A model generated the notes under the pieces. The model was not told the origin of the DNA. It did no database searches and saw only the letters and a list, made by a program, of their open reading frames with translations. A stretch of 11,656 bases of DNA. Origin: JBGZFC01 sp964346495 (GTDB lineage Bacteria > Bacteroidota > Bacteroidia > Bacteroidales > Dysgonomonadaceae). This document shows, piece by piece, positions 1-5,237 of this stretch; position 1 is the stretch's first letter; each line of letters starts with the position of its first letter. The stretch is from the NCBI GenBank assembly GCA_964346495.1, contig CAYFUW010000066.1, positions 1-11,656 on the forward strand, in the 5' to 3' direction. The translations under genes and the position numbers were made by a program.

Positions 1-53
1 CAACGACCCCGAGATTACAAATCACGTGCTCTGGCCAACTGAGCTAAAGAGGC
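1..53 (-). tRNA. tRNA-Thr (anticodon UGU), 3' part outside the window
   Basis: Read on the minus strand, the acceptor 5' half GCCTCTT (53-47), D-stem GCTC (44-41) paired with GAGC (31-28), anticodon stem CGTGA (26-22) with TCTCG (14-10) and loop TTTGTAA (21-15) are all present. The anticodon TGT is at 19-17 and reads threonine ACN codons, chiefly ACA. A five-base variable region (9-5) and the first four T-stem bases follow before the window ends. The rest of the T-arm, the acceptor 3' half and any CCA cannot be seen. The middle pair of the anticodon stem is U-U (24 and 12), which is unusual. It lies downstream of hpf and has its own promoter. In Bacteroidales I recall this position as the start of a tRNA cluster followed by tuf, but that part is not visible. 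Confidence 0.93.
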
Positions 54-63
54 TTTTGCTTTT

Positions 64-95
64 CCGCTTACCTCCGGTATATCGGAGAGAAGCGG
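64..95 (-). other. Stem-loop at the 5' end of the tRNA-Thr transcript
   Basis: On the minus strand CCGCTT (95-90) pairs with AAGCGG (69-64), and inside it CTCCG (87-83) pairs with CGGAG (76-72) around a six-base loop. This gives 11 base pairs with a small 2x2 internal loop. No T-run follows, so it is not an intrinsic terminator. The promoter at 99-129 would start transcription around 92-95, so the hairpin would sit at the extreme 5' end of the pre-tRNA leader, about 10 nt before the mature tRNA. A role in leader stability or processing is inference. Confidence 0.6.
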
Positions 96-98
96 ATG

Positions 99-129
99 CA
101 AAGGTAGTAATTATTTTGTTACTTCCAAA
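99..129 (-). promoter_or_regulatory. Bacteroidota-type promoter for the tRNA-Thr transcript
   Basis: The -7 element TACCTTTG (106-99, minus strand) and -33 element TTTG (129-126) are separated by exactly 19 nt. This fits the Bacteroidota primary sigma consensus TTTG / TAnnTTTG. The same -7 octamer and spacing occur upstream of rpsU. Confidence 0.75.
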
Positions 130-155
130 ATTTTAGATGCTTTTTTTTGTTTTGT

Positions 156-449
156 CTATCTTTTTTTGTCTTTTATCTTTCTAATTTGTTTCTCTAGTGC
201 TTCTACGCAATGGTCAGTAGCCTCCTCGAAAGTATCAGCAATTTTATTTGCAAATAGTTCACTGTTAGGGATTCCCAATTTTATTGACACATCTTTGTTT
301 TGCGCCGCATCGGGTTTTACAACTTTCATTATCACTTCAACTTGAATGATGTTGTCGTAAATTTTTTCTAATTTACTCACTTTTTTTTCTATAAACGCTT
401 TTAGTTGTTCTGTTGCGTCAAAGTTTACCGATTGAATTCTTAATTCCAT
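156..449 (-). CDS. hpf: Ribosome hibernation promoting factor, short HPF/YfiA family
   Basis: This 97-residue protein starts MELRIQSVNF and matches the short HPF/YfiA (RaiA) family. The family has a beta-alpha-beta-beta-beta-alpha fold that binds the 30S decoding centre and inactivates ribosomes in slow growth. The strand VEVIMKVV, the strand VSIKLGIP and the helix FEEATDHCVEALEKQIRKIKDKKR with its basic tail are visible. There is no C-terminal dimerisation domain, so it is the short form. I chose the start at 449 and not the in-frame ATG at 488. It matches the family N-terminus, and AAGGAGGG (464-457) stands 7 nt before it. That SD lies inside the last codons of xerC, whose stop is 1 nt upstream, so the genes are probably translationally coupled. 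A strong SD is unusual here, because most genes in the window have none. Confidence 0.93.
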   Translation of the reverse strand: MELRIQSVNFDATEQLKAFIEKKVSKLEKIYDNIIQVEVIMKVVKPDAAQNKDVSIKLGIPNSELFANKIADTFEEATDHCVEALEKQIRKIKDKKR

Positions 450-450
450 A

Positions 451-1353
451 TTAATTCCCTCCTTCATTTTTTGCTCTAGGATGAGCATTATTATATACTT
501 TTACTAACTCTTCGAATGTTACATGTGTATAAATCTCTGTTGATGACAAGCTAGAATGCCCTAATAGCTCTTTCACGGCATTAATTTCAGCACCATTATT
601 CAGCATTTCGGTCGCGAAAGAGTGTCGAAGCACGTGAGGACTCTTTTTTGATAGGGTCGGAATCTCTTCCAGCTGCTCACGGACGATGTTATACACCATT
701 TTCGGATATAATGGGTCTCCATTATTCTTAACAAATAGGAAAGGTGATTTGTTTTCAATTTCCCTATTTCTTATATCAATATATTTTTTTAGTTTTTCAA
801 TTGTTGAATCTGCAAGCGGGATGATTCGTTCCTTATTCCCTTTGCCTAAAACTCTTATGCTTTTTGAGTTGAGGTCTATGTCGTTGTTCTTTAGATTGAT
901 AAGTTCTGCCCTGCGCATTCCTGTAACATATAGTAGATACAGAATAAATGTGTTTCTTACTGTTTCGAAATCATCTGATGAATTATTGTCTATATCCAGA
1001 ATTTTTGACAAATCGTTGTCATTGGCAAACGATGGTAGTTTCTTGGATTTTTTTGGTCCCGATACGTGTTCTGCCGGATTTTTGGAAACAACTCCTTCTC
1101 TTTCCAAATATTTGAAAAAAGATTTTAAGGCGCTCAATTTTCTATTAACTGAAGACGATTTTGCTCCCTGTTCCACTAGTTGAGCTATCCACATTCTTAT
1201 GTGGTCCCTCTCTATTTGGTCGGGATTGAATGAATGACACTCTTCGATTATAAAGTTTTCGAATTGTGTAAGGTCATTTAAATAAGAAATCTCCGTATGA
1301 GATGAATAGTTCTTCTCATTACGGAGATATTTTATAAATTTTTCCTTCAACAT
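451..1353 (-). CDS. xerC: Tyrosine recombinase of the XerC/XerD family, XerC-like
   Basis: This 300-residue protein has the usual Xer length. An N-terminal SAM-like core-binding domain covers about residues 1-90, and the catalytic domain covers about 105-295. The full catalytic set is visible: R147 (GMRR), K171 (GKGNKER), H240 and R243 (HVLR), H266 (LLGH) and the nucleophile Y275 (IYTH). Family members cleave and rejoin DNA through a phosphotyrosine link, and XerC/XerD resolve chromosome dimers at dif near cell division. The ending VYNNAHPRAK resembles XerC more than XerD, but the two are not firmly separable by eye. The start at 1353 lies about 20 nt after a predicted transcription start. 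The stop TAA is 1 nt from the hpf ATG. Its position between rpsU and hpf is a conserved Bacteroidales neighbourhood as I recall it. It is not near phage or integron genes, so a housekeeping role is favoured. Confidence 0.93.
   Translation of the reverse strand: MLKEKFIKYLRNEKNYSSHTEISYLNDLTQFENFIIEECHSFNPDQIERDHIRMWIAQLVEQGAKSSSVNRKLSALKSFFKYLEREGVVSKNPAEHVSGPKKSKKLPSFANDNDLSKILDIDNNSSDDFETVRNTFILYLLYVTGMRRAELINLKNNDIDLNSKSIRVLGKGNKERIIPLADSTIEKLKKYIDIRNREIENKSPFLFVKNNGDPLYPKMVYNIVREQLEEIPTLSKKSPHVLRHSFATEMLNNGAEINAVKELLGHSSLSSTEIYTHVTFEELVKVYNNAHPRAKNEGGN
457..464 (-). promoter_or_regulatory. Strong Shine-Dalgarno sequence of hpf
   Basis: AAGGAGGG on the minus strand contains a seven-base perfect match (AAGGAGG) to the 16S anti-SD and sits 7 nt before the hpf ATG at 449. 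It lies within the 3' end of xerC. It decides the hpf start and stands out because the starts of xerC, rpsU, dpp11, glsA, pgi and lysS show no such motif. Confidence 0.8.
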
Positions 1354-1378
1354 ATGTGCAATTCATTTACTCGAATCA

Positions 1379-1410
1379 CAAATGTAGGAAAAATCTGAAA
1401 AAAATGCAAT
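1379..1410 (-). promoter_or_regulatory. Probable promoter of xerC-hpf
   Basis: The -7 element TACATTTG (1386-1379) is a full match to TAnnTTTG. An upstream ATTG (1410-1407) at 20-nt spacing is a three-of-four match to TTTG and reaches the rpsU stop codon. Transcription would start near 1374, giving a leader of about 20 nt. Read-through from rpsU is also possible, since I see no terminator between them. Confidence 0.55.
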
Positions 1411-1411
1411 A

Positions 1412-1603
1412 TTAATCTTCTTTTTCTTGCATTTGTTGTACGTAAACGGCGTGTTGCATTTGTTTGCGTTTTACAACTGATGGTTTCGCAAATGCTTGGC
1501 GACGACGCAACTCTTTTACAACGCCTGTTCTTTCGTATTTACGTTTAAATCTTTTCAAGGCTCTTTCTATATTTTCGCCTTCTTTAAGTTGTACTACTAT
1601 CAT
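1412..1603 (-). CDS. rpsU: 30S ribosomal protein bS21
   Basis: This 63-residue, very basic protein begins MIVVQLKEGENIERALKRFK, the typical Bacteroidota bS21 N-terminus. The RTGVVKELRRRQAFAKPSVVKRK core and a C-terminal helix ending QQMQEKED follow. bS21 sits on the 30S platform. In Bacteroidota, structural work on Flavobacterium johnsoniae showed that bS21, bS18 and bS6 sequester the 16S 3' tail and so block Shine-Dalgarno pairing. A C-terminal Tyr was implicated there, and Tyr54 occupies the matching place here. No SD precedes the ATG at 1603. The sequence before it is A-rich, as is common in this phylum. An extended SD lies far upstream in the leader instead (1783-1790). The gene is followed within 100 nt by xerC and hpf. 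Confidence 0.95.
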   Translation of the reverse strand: MIVVQLKEGENIERALKRFKRKYERTGVVKELRRRQAFAKPSVVKRKQMQHAVYVQQMQEKED

Positions 1604-1800
1604 AATATTTTGTTGTTTATTTCTATTTTTAAAAGTTGATTATTAATTGTTATGGCATAAGCCAAATGTTGGCTAAATACATTATATATGTATTAACCTT
1701 GCGAGTTTTTATGACATCAATTGCTCGCTTGTAATGATTGTTTTATGTTGATAATCTTTTGTTTATGCTAATAAAATCAATAACCTCCTTCCTAAATGGG
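1604..1800 (-). promoter_or_regulatory. Long structured 5' leader of rpsU
   Basis: The predicted start of transcription near 1797-1802 leaves about 195 nt before the rpsU ATG, far longer than other leaders here. Near its 5' end is AAGGAGGT (1790-1783). Between this and the gene lie three possible hairpins: GCGAG/CTCGC (1701-1705 with 1724-1728, 18-nt loop), a 7-bp A+T stem (1676-1682 with 1688-1694), and AGCCAA/TTGGCT (1660-1665 with 1669-1674, 3-nt loop). No intrinsic terminator and no convincing ATG/GTG leader peptide are seen. An autoregulatory role is inference from known bS21 autogenous control in this phylum. Confidence 0.55.
1783..1790 (-). promoter_or_regulatory. Extended Shine-Dalgarno-like sequence, detached from the rpsU start
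   Basis: AAGGAGGT on the minus strand is an eight-base perfect complement of the usual 16S 3' end. It lies about 8-14 nt from the predicted mRNA 5' end but about 180 nt before the rpsU start codon. The only close start-like codons are TTG, 3 nt on (five codons, then stop), and ATT codons. Confidence 0.6.
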
Positions 1801-1803
1801 CTG

Positions 1804-1834
1804 CAAAGGTATGAATAAATTTGCACAAATCAAA
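1804..1834 (-). promoter_or_regulatory. Promoter of rpsU
   Basis: TTTG (1834-1831), a 19-nt spacer and TACCTTTG (1811-1804) give a full match to the Bacteroidota consensus. The -7 octamer and spacing are identical to those of the tRNA-Thr promoter. Confidence 0.78.
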
Positions 1835-1877
1835 CTTGATTAGCCAAATATTTTGCTTAAAATCTTATTTTTCGGAG

Positions 1878-4043
1878 TTATTTGATTTTCATCTCTTTAA
1901 TCAGATGTTTTGCTCCGGCATACTTATCTATAATAAACAGAATGTACTGAACATCTACAATTATACTTCTCTGGTAGTCGGGCAGATACTCGATGTCGCC
2001 ACCAACACCTTCCCAGTTGCGGTCGAAGTTTAATCCGATAAGTTCGCCTTTCCCGTTCATTACGGGACTTCCCGAATTTCCTCCTGTAGTGTGAGTAGTT
2101 GCCAGGAAGCAGATTGGCATTCTGCCGTTTTTAGCTGAATATTTGCCAAAATCTTTATTCGAATAAAGTTCTTTCAATTTGTCCGGTACTACAAATTCCC
2201 AATTATTGGGGTCTTCTTTCTGCATTACACCATCCAGATAGGTTTGATAATCAAATACTACAGCATCACGTGGTTCGTAACCTTTCACCTGGCCGTATGT
2301 TAGTCTGATTGTCAGATTAGCGTCGGGGAAGTGAGCTATTTCTCCATCTTTAGCTAATATACCTTCCAGATAATCTCTTCTGGCAATGGCAAAAGGATTA
2401 TTAAATTCACTCAACTGTTGTCTTAGTTCTCGTGCTTCTTGAAGTAGTGAGCGAGAGAAGTTGAACATCGGGTCATTTATAAGCGCCTCTGCAGTGTGGT
2501 TATTATTTACAAAATGCTGAAGATTCTCTTCGCTTCCGAAAATCGATTTTTTGAAAATATCATCTACAAAAGCATCTACATCACCATTATATTCCGAATA
2601 AAGCGTAGCAAAAGCACTTGGTTGATTCTCTTTCGAAACCTTTTGGATATACTCTTTAATAATTGCTTTTGATATTTTTTTATCTACTTCTGCTTTATAA
2701 TCTTTATCAGCAAAGTAGCGATAGTCGTTGAGTAACAACAACGTGTAGTCCTCAATCTTCTTTTCATCTTTATTATTGAATGCATTTATCAATGAATCAG
2801 CATTTGTTGTTGGTATAGTTGCAAATTCCAATCCGCGTAGCAATCCCTCAAACAACATTCTCTCTCTAAAACGTAAATATTTTCTCTGATTTACAATATT
2901 CTCAATAGCTTGTAGCGCTTCTGTATATTTAGGAGTGTTATTTGCCGTTGCCCACTTTGCAACCTGATCTTGTTGTTCGCGTTTTACATCGATAAACTGT
3001 CTGTTATCTATTGCCCAATTGAAGCCAATCGCACTCTTGTACCCATTTGTAGAGCCTGAATATTTACTTGCATATTGAATATTTACTTGCGGATCTTTCA
3101 GCATCTCTTCGAGCATAGCTTCTTGTCTGATTTCACGCATATTTATTCGAACGTCATTGTCAATATCTCTGCGTTCTGCAACTTCCCACGATGTGTAATA
3201 TTTGTTTGTTGTGCCCGGGAAACCGATAATCATTGCGAAATCGTTTTCTTCAACTCCGTCGGTTGAAATTTGCAACCATTTTTTTGGTTTCAAAGGTATG
3301 TTGTCGGGAGAATAGCTTGCCGGATTTCCATTTTTATCGGTATAAATTCTGAATAGACAGAAATCTCCTGTATGACGGGGCCACATCCAGTTGTCGGTGT
3401 CTGCACCAAATTTGCCAATTGAACTGGGTGGTGCACCAACTAATCTGACATCGGAATATATTTTTTTGAAAAACATGTAGTAGCGGTTACCTTCAAAAAA
3501 CGGTTTTATCTCGACATTTGTTCCTGCATTTTTGCTAAGATAATCGCCAACTTTTTCGTTTGCTATTCTATTAAGATATGATGGTGAAAGAAACAGAACA
3601 CCATCTTTATCTAGTTCTTTATCTCTCTCTAAGCACTCTTTTACGTAATCTGTAACATCTTCAATCTTCTCAATAAAAGTTACTGTTAATCCAGGATTTG
3701 GCAACTCTTGTTTTTTATTTTTTGCCCAAAAGCCATTTTCCAGATAGTTGTTTTCTAACGAACTATGATTTTGAATTTGTCCATATCCGCAATGGTGATT
3801 AGTCAAAACTAATCCTTCGGATGAAATTACGCTTCCTGTGCAGCCGCCGCCAAATTGCAAGATTGCATCTGTAAGCGATTCGCCGTTGGGATTGTAAATA
3901 TCATAATCTTGTAGTTGTAATCCAAGCTCCTGCATTTCAGAGAGTTTTTGTTGTTTTAGCAGATGTAACATCCACATTCCCTCATCCGCATAAAGCGAAA
4001 ATAGAATAAAGACAAAAAGTGTGGTAAGAATAGTTTTTCTCAT
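1878..4043 (-). CDS. dpp11: S46 family dipeptidyl peptidase, DPP11 type (Asp/Glu-specific)
   Basis: This 721-residue exported serine peptidase belongs to MEROPS family S46. Residues 1-19 form a signal peptide (MRKTI, hydrophobic core, cut probably after SLYA). The chymotrypsin-like triad is visible as H84 (TNHHCGY), D227 (HTGDF) and S657 (GGNSGSP). N218 and W219 (DNWMWP) match residues that hold the substrate N-terminus in solved family structures. R675, 18 residues after the serine (LNFDR), matches Arg673 of Porphyromonas gingivalis DPP11, which gives preference for Asp/Glu at P1. DPP7 has Gly there. A helical domain fills about 290-560. The enzyme would remove acidic dipeptides from peptide N-termini in the periplasm, feeding amino-acid catabolism. 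I chose the start at 4043 over the ATG at 4079 because it gives a clean signal peptide. It is divergent from glsA. I see no terminator before rpsU. Confidence 0.93.
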   Translation of the reverse strand: MRKTILTTLFVFILFSLYADEGMWMLHLLKQQKLSEMQELGLQLQDYDIYNPNGESLTDAILQFGGGCTGSVISSEGLVLTNHHCGYGQIQNHSSLENNYLENGFWAKNKKQELPNPGLTVTFIEKIEDVTDYVKECLERDKELDKDGVLFLSPSYLNRIANEKVGDYLSKNAGTNVEIKPFFEGNRYYMFFKKIYSDVRLVGAPPSSIGKFGADTDNWMWPRHTGDFCLFRIYTDKNGNPASYSPDNIPLKPKKWLQISTDGVEENDFAMIIGFPGTTNKYYTSWEVAERRDIDNDVRINMREIRQEAMLEEMLKDPQVNIQYASKYSGSTNGYKSAIGFNWAIDNRQFIDVKREQQDQVAKWATANNTPKYTEALQAIENIVNQRKYLRFRERMLFEGLLRGLEFATIPTTNADSLINAFNNKDEKKIEDYTLLLLNDYRYFADKDYKAEVDKKISKAIIKEYIQKVSKENQPSAFATLYSEYNGDVDAFVDDIFKKSIFGSEENLQHFVNNNHTAEALINDPMFNFSRSLLQEARELRQQLSEFNNPFAIARRDYLEGILAKDGEIAHFPDANLTIRLTYGQVKGYEPRDAVVFDYQTYLDGVMQKEDPNNWEFVVPDKLKELYSNKDFGKYSAKNGRMPICFLATTHTTGGNSGSPVMNGKGELIGLNFDRNWEGVGGDIEYLPDYQRSIIVDVQYILFIIDKYAGAKHLIKEMKIK

Positions 4044-4130
4044 TTTTGAATATATTTTTAATTGTTTTTTTTCGGACAATAAAGATATTAAAAAAAAATG
4101 TGATATGCTTATATTTACAAGGTTTTAGCT

Positions 4131-4138
4131 TATCTTTG
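4131..4138 (+). promoter_or_regulatory. Probable -7 element of the glsA promoter
   Basis: TATCTTTG fully matches TAnnTTTG on the plus strand and would start transcription near 4143-4146, about 60 nt before the glsA ATG. No clear TTTG is found at the expected -33 distance, so the call rests on the -7 element alone. The divergent dpp11 has only a weaker TATCTTTA (4087-4080, minus strand). Confidence 0.5.
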
Positions 4139-4202
4139 TAATTGTAAGGATGTTTTGCTGTGTAAAACGTCAAAAATTATTGCAACTTTGTCAGATATAA
4201 TT

Positions 4203-5117
4203 ATGGATTACGAAAAAATATTTAAGTCTATTTACAGCGACTTACAAAAGGTTGAAGATCTTGGTCAAGTCGCCTCATATATTCCCGAGTTGGCTAAGAT
4301 TGATCCCAATCAATTTGGTGTTAACCTGACCACAATTAGTGGAGAGTCTTATGGCTTTGGTGATTCTGAAAAACGTTTCTCGATACAGAGCATATCAAAA
4401 GTTTTCACATTTGTGATGGCTTACTCTATTTTGAAAAGCGATATTTGGAAACGTATGGATTTGGAGCCGGCAGGAACACCTTTCAATTCACTTATTCAAC
4501 TTGAGTATGATATGGGAATACCTCGTAATCCGTTTATTAATGCAGGTGCAATTGTTGTTTGTGATATTCTGGTAAGTGAATTGAGTAATCCAAAAGAAGA
4601 GATTTTATCTTTTATCAGACGACTTGCAGGAAACGACACAATAGATTATAATACTAAAGTGGCATTATCGGAAAAAAATACTGGTTATCGCAACTATGCA
4701 TTGATATATTTAATGAAGTCGTTTGGAAATATTAAAAACGATATAGAAACCGTGATAGATTTATATACTCACATCTGCTCTGTTGAGATGAGTTGTAAGG
4801 AACTCTCCAAAGCTTTTCTGTTTCTTGCCAATGATGGTGTAGTACCTTATTGCGGTGAGCAGATACTCTCTCCAAGCCGTATAAAACGCACTAATGCAAT
4901 AATGCAAACTTGTGGTTTTTATGATGAGGCGGGACAATTCTCTTTTAAAGTGGGATTACCCGGAAAAAGTGGAGTTGGTGGCGGTATTGTAGCCATCTTA
5001 CCGGGGAATTATGCTATTACCGTTTGGAGTCCGCGTCTAAATAAAAAAGGGAACTCTTACAAAGGAATACTATTCCTCGAAGAGTTCACCTCTACAACTA
5101 AAATATCTATTTTTTAG
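4203..5117 (+). CDS. glsA: Glutaminase, serine-dependent beta-lactamase fold
   Basis: This 304-residue cytosolic enzyme hydrolyses L-glutamine to L-glutamate and ammonia. It aligns along its length with the E. coli glutaminases YbaS/YneH (about 308-310 residues). The nucleophile and base form the SxxK motif S63-I-S-K66 (FSIQSISK). Other conserved elements are GIPRNPFINAGA (105-116, N113), MKSFGN (171-176), Y188, and GKSGVGGGI (254-262). I chose MDYEKIF at 4203 and not the ATG at 4155. The family N-terminus aligns there, and the upstream codons match nothing. There is no SD. Together with dpp11 it could supply glutamate or ammonia, but no regulation links them in the sequence. The last codons contain a strong hairpin that serves as a terminator on the other strand (5039-5087). 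The stop codon runs directly into a heptamer array. Confidence 0.95.
   Translation: MDYEKIFKSIYSDLQKVEDLGQVASYIPELAKIDPNQFGVNLTTISGESYGFGDSEKRFSIQSISKVFTFVMAYSILKSDIWKRMDLEPAGTPFNSLIQLEYDMGIPRNPFINAGAIVVCDILVSELSNPKEEILSFIRRLAGNDTIDYNTKVALSEKNTGYRNYALIYLMKSFGNIKNDIETVIDLYTHICSVEMSCKELSKAFLFLANDGVVPYCGEQILSPSRIKRTNAIMQTCGFYDEAGQFSFKVGLPGKSGVGGGIVAILPGNYAITVWSPRLNKKGNSYKGILFLEEFTSTTKISIF
5039..5087 (-). terminator. Intrinsic terminator for the pgi operon, inside the 3' coding end of glsA
   Basis: Read on the minus strand, GAACTCTT (5087-5080) pairs with AAGAGTTC (5058-5051), eight pairs. AGGAAT (5077-5072) pairs with ATTCCT (5068-5063), six pairs, around a 3-nt loop. A small internal loop separates the stems. 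CC and the T-tract TTTTTTATTT (5048-5039) follow at once. This is the standard arrangement for Rho-independent termination of leftward transcription. On the plus strand the hairpin has no adjoining T-run. Confidence 0.7.
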
Positions 5118-5150
5118 ACACAAGAGCCAAGATATAAGACTCAAGACTTT
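5116..5150 (+). repeat. Degenerate heptamer tandem array A, abutting the glsA stop
   Basis: Five 7-nt units start at 5116, 5123, 5130, 5137 and 5144. They all begin AGA and mostly end in CA (for example AGACACA, AGACTCA). The first unit overlaps the last two bases of the glsA stop codon. Weaker units in the same phase continue to about 5164. A period of 7 does not suit coding sequence. Confidence 0.7.
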
Positions 5151-5195
5151 TCAACCATTCGTCAATGAATGAAGATTTATTAGCACAACGAAAAA

Positions 5196-5237
5196 GCTAA
5201 TGGCTAATAGCCAAAAGCCAATCGCTTACAGCTAGTT
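5196..5237 (-). repeat. Degenerate heptamer tandem array B, abutting the pgi stop
   Basis: Six 7-nt units on the plus strand start at 5196, 5203, 5210, 5217, 5224 and 5231. All begin GC, with consensus GCYAATA (TATTRGC in the sense of pgi). The last unit overlaps the pgi stop codon (5238-5236). Within it TGGCT/AGCCA (5201-5205 with 5209-5213) forms a short hairpin. On the minus strand this is followed by TTAGCTTTTT, so it may also act as a weak terminator for pgi. Confidence 0.72.

Noticed and set aside
124..138. A+T palindrome CCAAAATTTTAG as a terminator of hpf
   Set aside because: It has a weak A/T stem with no loop and no T-run in the right direction, and it overlaps the -33 element of the tRNA promoter.
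686..1183. Open frame of 165 codons on the plus strand opposite xerC
   Set aside because: It is the antisense shadow of xerC, whose catalytic residues are all intact. The frame has no promoter or recognisable domain.
1773..1790. Possible five-codon leader peptide in the rpsU leader starting at TTG after AAGGAGGT
   Set aside because: The spacing (3 nt) is too short, the start codon is weak and the product is trivial. It is kept only as one option within the leader finding.
4044..4079. ATG at 4079 as the start of the S46 peptidase, adding 12 residues
   Set aside because: The added residues would place charged sequence before a typical signal peptide that starts at 4043.
4080..4087. TATCTTTA as the dpp11 promoter
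   Set aside because: The last base departs from the TAnnTTTG consensus and no -33 element stands at the right distance. It remains possible but is too weak to list as a feature.
5051..5087. Inverted repeats in glsA as ends of a mobile element
   Set aside because: The arms enclose only about 20 nt and are followed by a T-tract, as in a terminator. There is no transposase or target duplication.
5116..5237. Heptamer arrays as a CRISPR array
   Set aside because: The units are 7 nt with no spacers and no cas genes are present.
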